A stretch of 8,102 nt of DNA from contig JAXHUK010000073.1 in assembly GCA_034189725.1 (NCBI GenBank), positions 1-8,102 of the forward strand, read 5' to 3'. The DNA is from JAXHUK01 sp034189725. GTDB lineage: Bacteria; Chloroflexota; Dehalococcoidia; SZUA-161. Position 1 is the stretch's first letter. Each line of letters begins with the position of its first letter. Shown in pieces: positions 7,637 to 8,102 of the stretch. Below the pieces are notes generated by a model. It was not told the origin of the DNA and searched no databases. It saw nothing but the letters and a program-made list of their open reading frames with translations. A program made the position numbers and the translations under genes.

Positions 7637-8002
7637 ATGAAGGCCAGATTGAGTGAGAAATCAAGCCAGGGTTGGAAAGAGGCAGGCTTTACCGAAGTGG
7701 CGAAACTATTGGAGGAACTTGAGAAAGATATGCCAGTCAAGTCAACTAAAAAAGTGGAACGGAAAGCAGTCTCGGGCAAAGAAGCCATCCTTGAGATACT
7801 GGAGAGAGCGGCTGATGACCGTAAATTTCTTGCACGAATGGCGGAGAATCCAACCAAAGTGCTTGAAGAGTATGACTTGACCTCGGAGGAAAAAGCGGCT
7901 TTGGCATCGGGTGATTTGCGCCGCATAGAGTCGTGGGTTGGCAAGCTGGACAAGCGATTGAGTACGTGGGTCTGGTGTCGTTTGCAGCAGGAGAAATGGT
8001 AG
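7637..8002 (+). CDS. Small LigA/Os1348-like protein; possible RiPP-type precursor (121 aa)
   Basis: The start is the ATG at 7637, with AGGAGGT at 7624-7630 and a six-base spacer; an upstream in-frame TTG at 7616 is ruled out because it precedes that site. The N-terminal half (1-46) is charged and low in hydrophobic residues. Residues 47-109 resemble the small LigA/Os1348-like helical family: FLARMAENPTKVLEEYDLT (64-82), then EEKAALASGD (84-93) and LDKRLSTW (104-111). In many genomes such proteins serve as leader-type precursors of modified peptides. The C-terminal tail holds Trp at 111, 113 and 121 and the only Cys, C114, in WVWCRLQQEKW, which could be a core. I recognise the family from memory, not a search; a non-precursor role is equally possible. 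Another gene starts about 95 bases downstream. Confidence 0.6.
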   Translation: MKARLSEKSSQGWKEAGFTEVAKLLEELEKDMPVKSTKKVERKAVSGKEAILEILERAADDRKFLARMAENPTKVLEEYDLTSEEKAALASGDLRRIESWVGKLDKRLSTWVWCRLQQEKW

Positions 8003-8085
8003 TTATTAGTCGATATTGGATCATGTTCGGGAATGGTCAAACTGTGAGGTTTATCGGTCTCTGTGAGATGGATAGGAGAGATTTC

Positions 8086-8102
8086 AGGAGGTGAGAAGTG
8101 AC
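8086..8102 (+). CDS. Start of a further plus-strand gene (cut by the window edge)
   Basis: A near-perfect Shine-Dalgarno, AGGAGGTGAG (8086-8095), is followed by a GTG at 8098-8100, six bases after AGGAGG. Only the start codon and two further bases are in the window, so nothing can be said about the product. If the preceding small protein is a peptide precursor, a modifying enzyme such as a radical SAM protein would be expected here; this is speculation. Confidence 0.5.

Noticed and set aside
7600..8040. A 146-residue minus-strand reading frame opposite the small protein
   Set aside because: It is antisense to a gene with a clear start, ribosome site and family resemblance; its Ser-rich translation is typical of a shadow frame.
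8023..8094. A 23-codon reading frame just before the last ribosome site
   Set aside because: It has no upstream ribosome site and its end overlaps the Shine-Dalgarno of the next gene; it is likely to be chance.

Overview
The window looks like anaerobic bacterial chromosome with moderate G+C. No single gene fixes the taxon. A selenocysteine-containing, NuoG-like formate dehydrogenase, a membrane GAF/PAS histidine kinase with a NarL-type regulator, a stand-alone HEPN protein and a small LigA/Os1348-like protein together would suit a Chloroflexota (Dehalococcoidia-like) or Firmicutes-like anaerobe. That placement is inference only.

Bases 1-3948 (+) hold one gene, cut off at its 5' end by the window edge. 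It encodes a very large formate dehydrogenase catalytic subunit. An in-frame TGA at 2311-2313 sits exactly at the active-site position and is followed at the right distance by a SECIS-type hairpin with a GGUCU loop. It is therefore read as selenocysteine, and the two apparent open reading frames are one gene. A complete GltD/NfnB-like FAD and NAD(P)H module is nested between the two [4Fe-4S] motifs of the enzyme's ferredoxin-like domain.

Bases 3949-4126 are short but dense in potential RNA structure: two hairpins, then a long bulged helix enclosing two more. The segments could form mutually exclusive pairings that either free or mask the Shine-Dalgarno sequence of the next gene. That gene, 4127-4534 (+), encodes a HEPN-domain protein with no nucleotidyltransferase partner in view. 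Bases 4535-4774 lie between convergent genes and contain one clean hairpin and no convincing terminator.

Bases 4775-7412 (-) carry a two-component operon, response regulator first and sensor kinase 19 bases later. It is driven from a near-consensus sigma-70 promoter (TTGTAA, 17 bases, TATAAT) at 7456-7484.

Bases 7637-8002 (+) encode a 121-residue protein with a LigA/Os1348-like C-terminal half and a Trp-rich tail with one Cys. It may be a peptide-natural-product precursor, though this is not established. A strong ribosome binding site and GTG at 8086-8100 show that another gene begins at the right edge.

For the formate dehydrogenase, residues are numbered from the first in-frame codon of the window (base 1).
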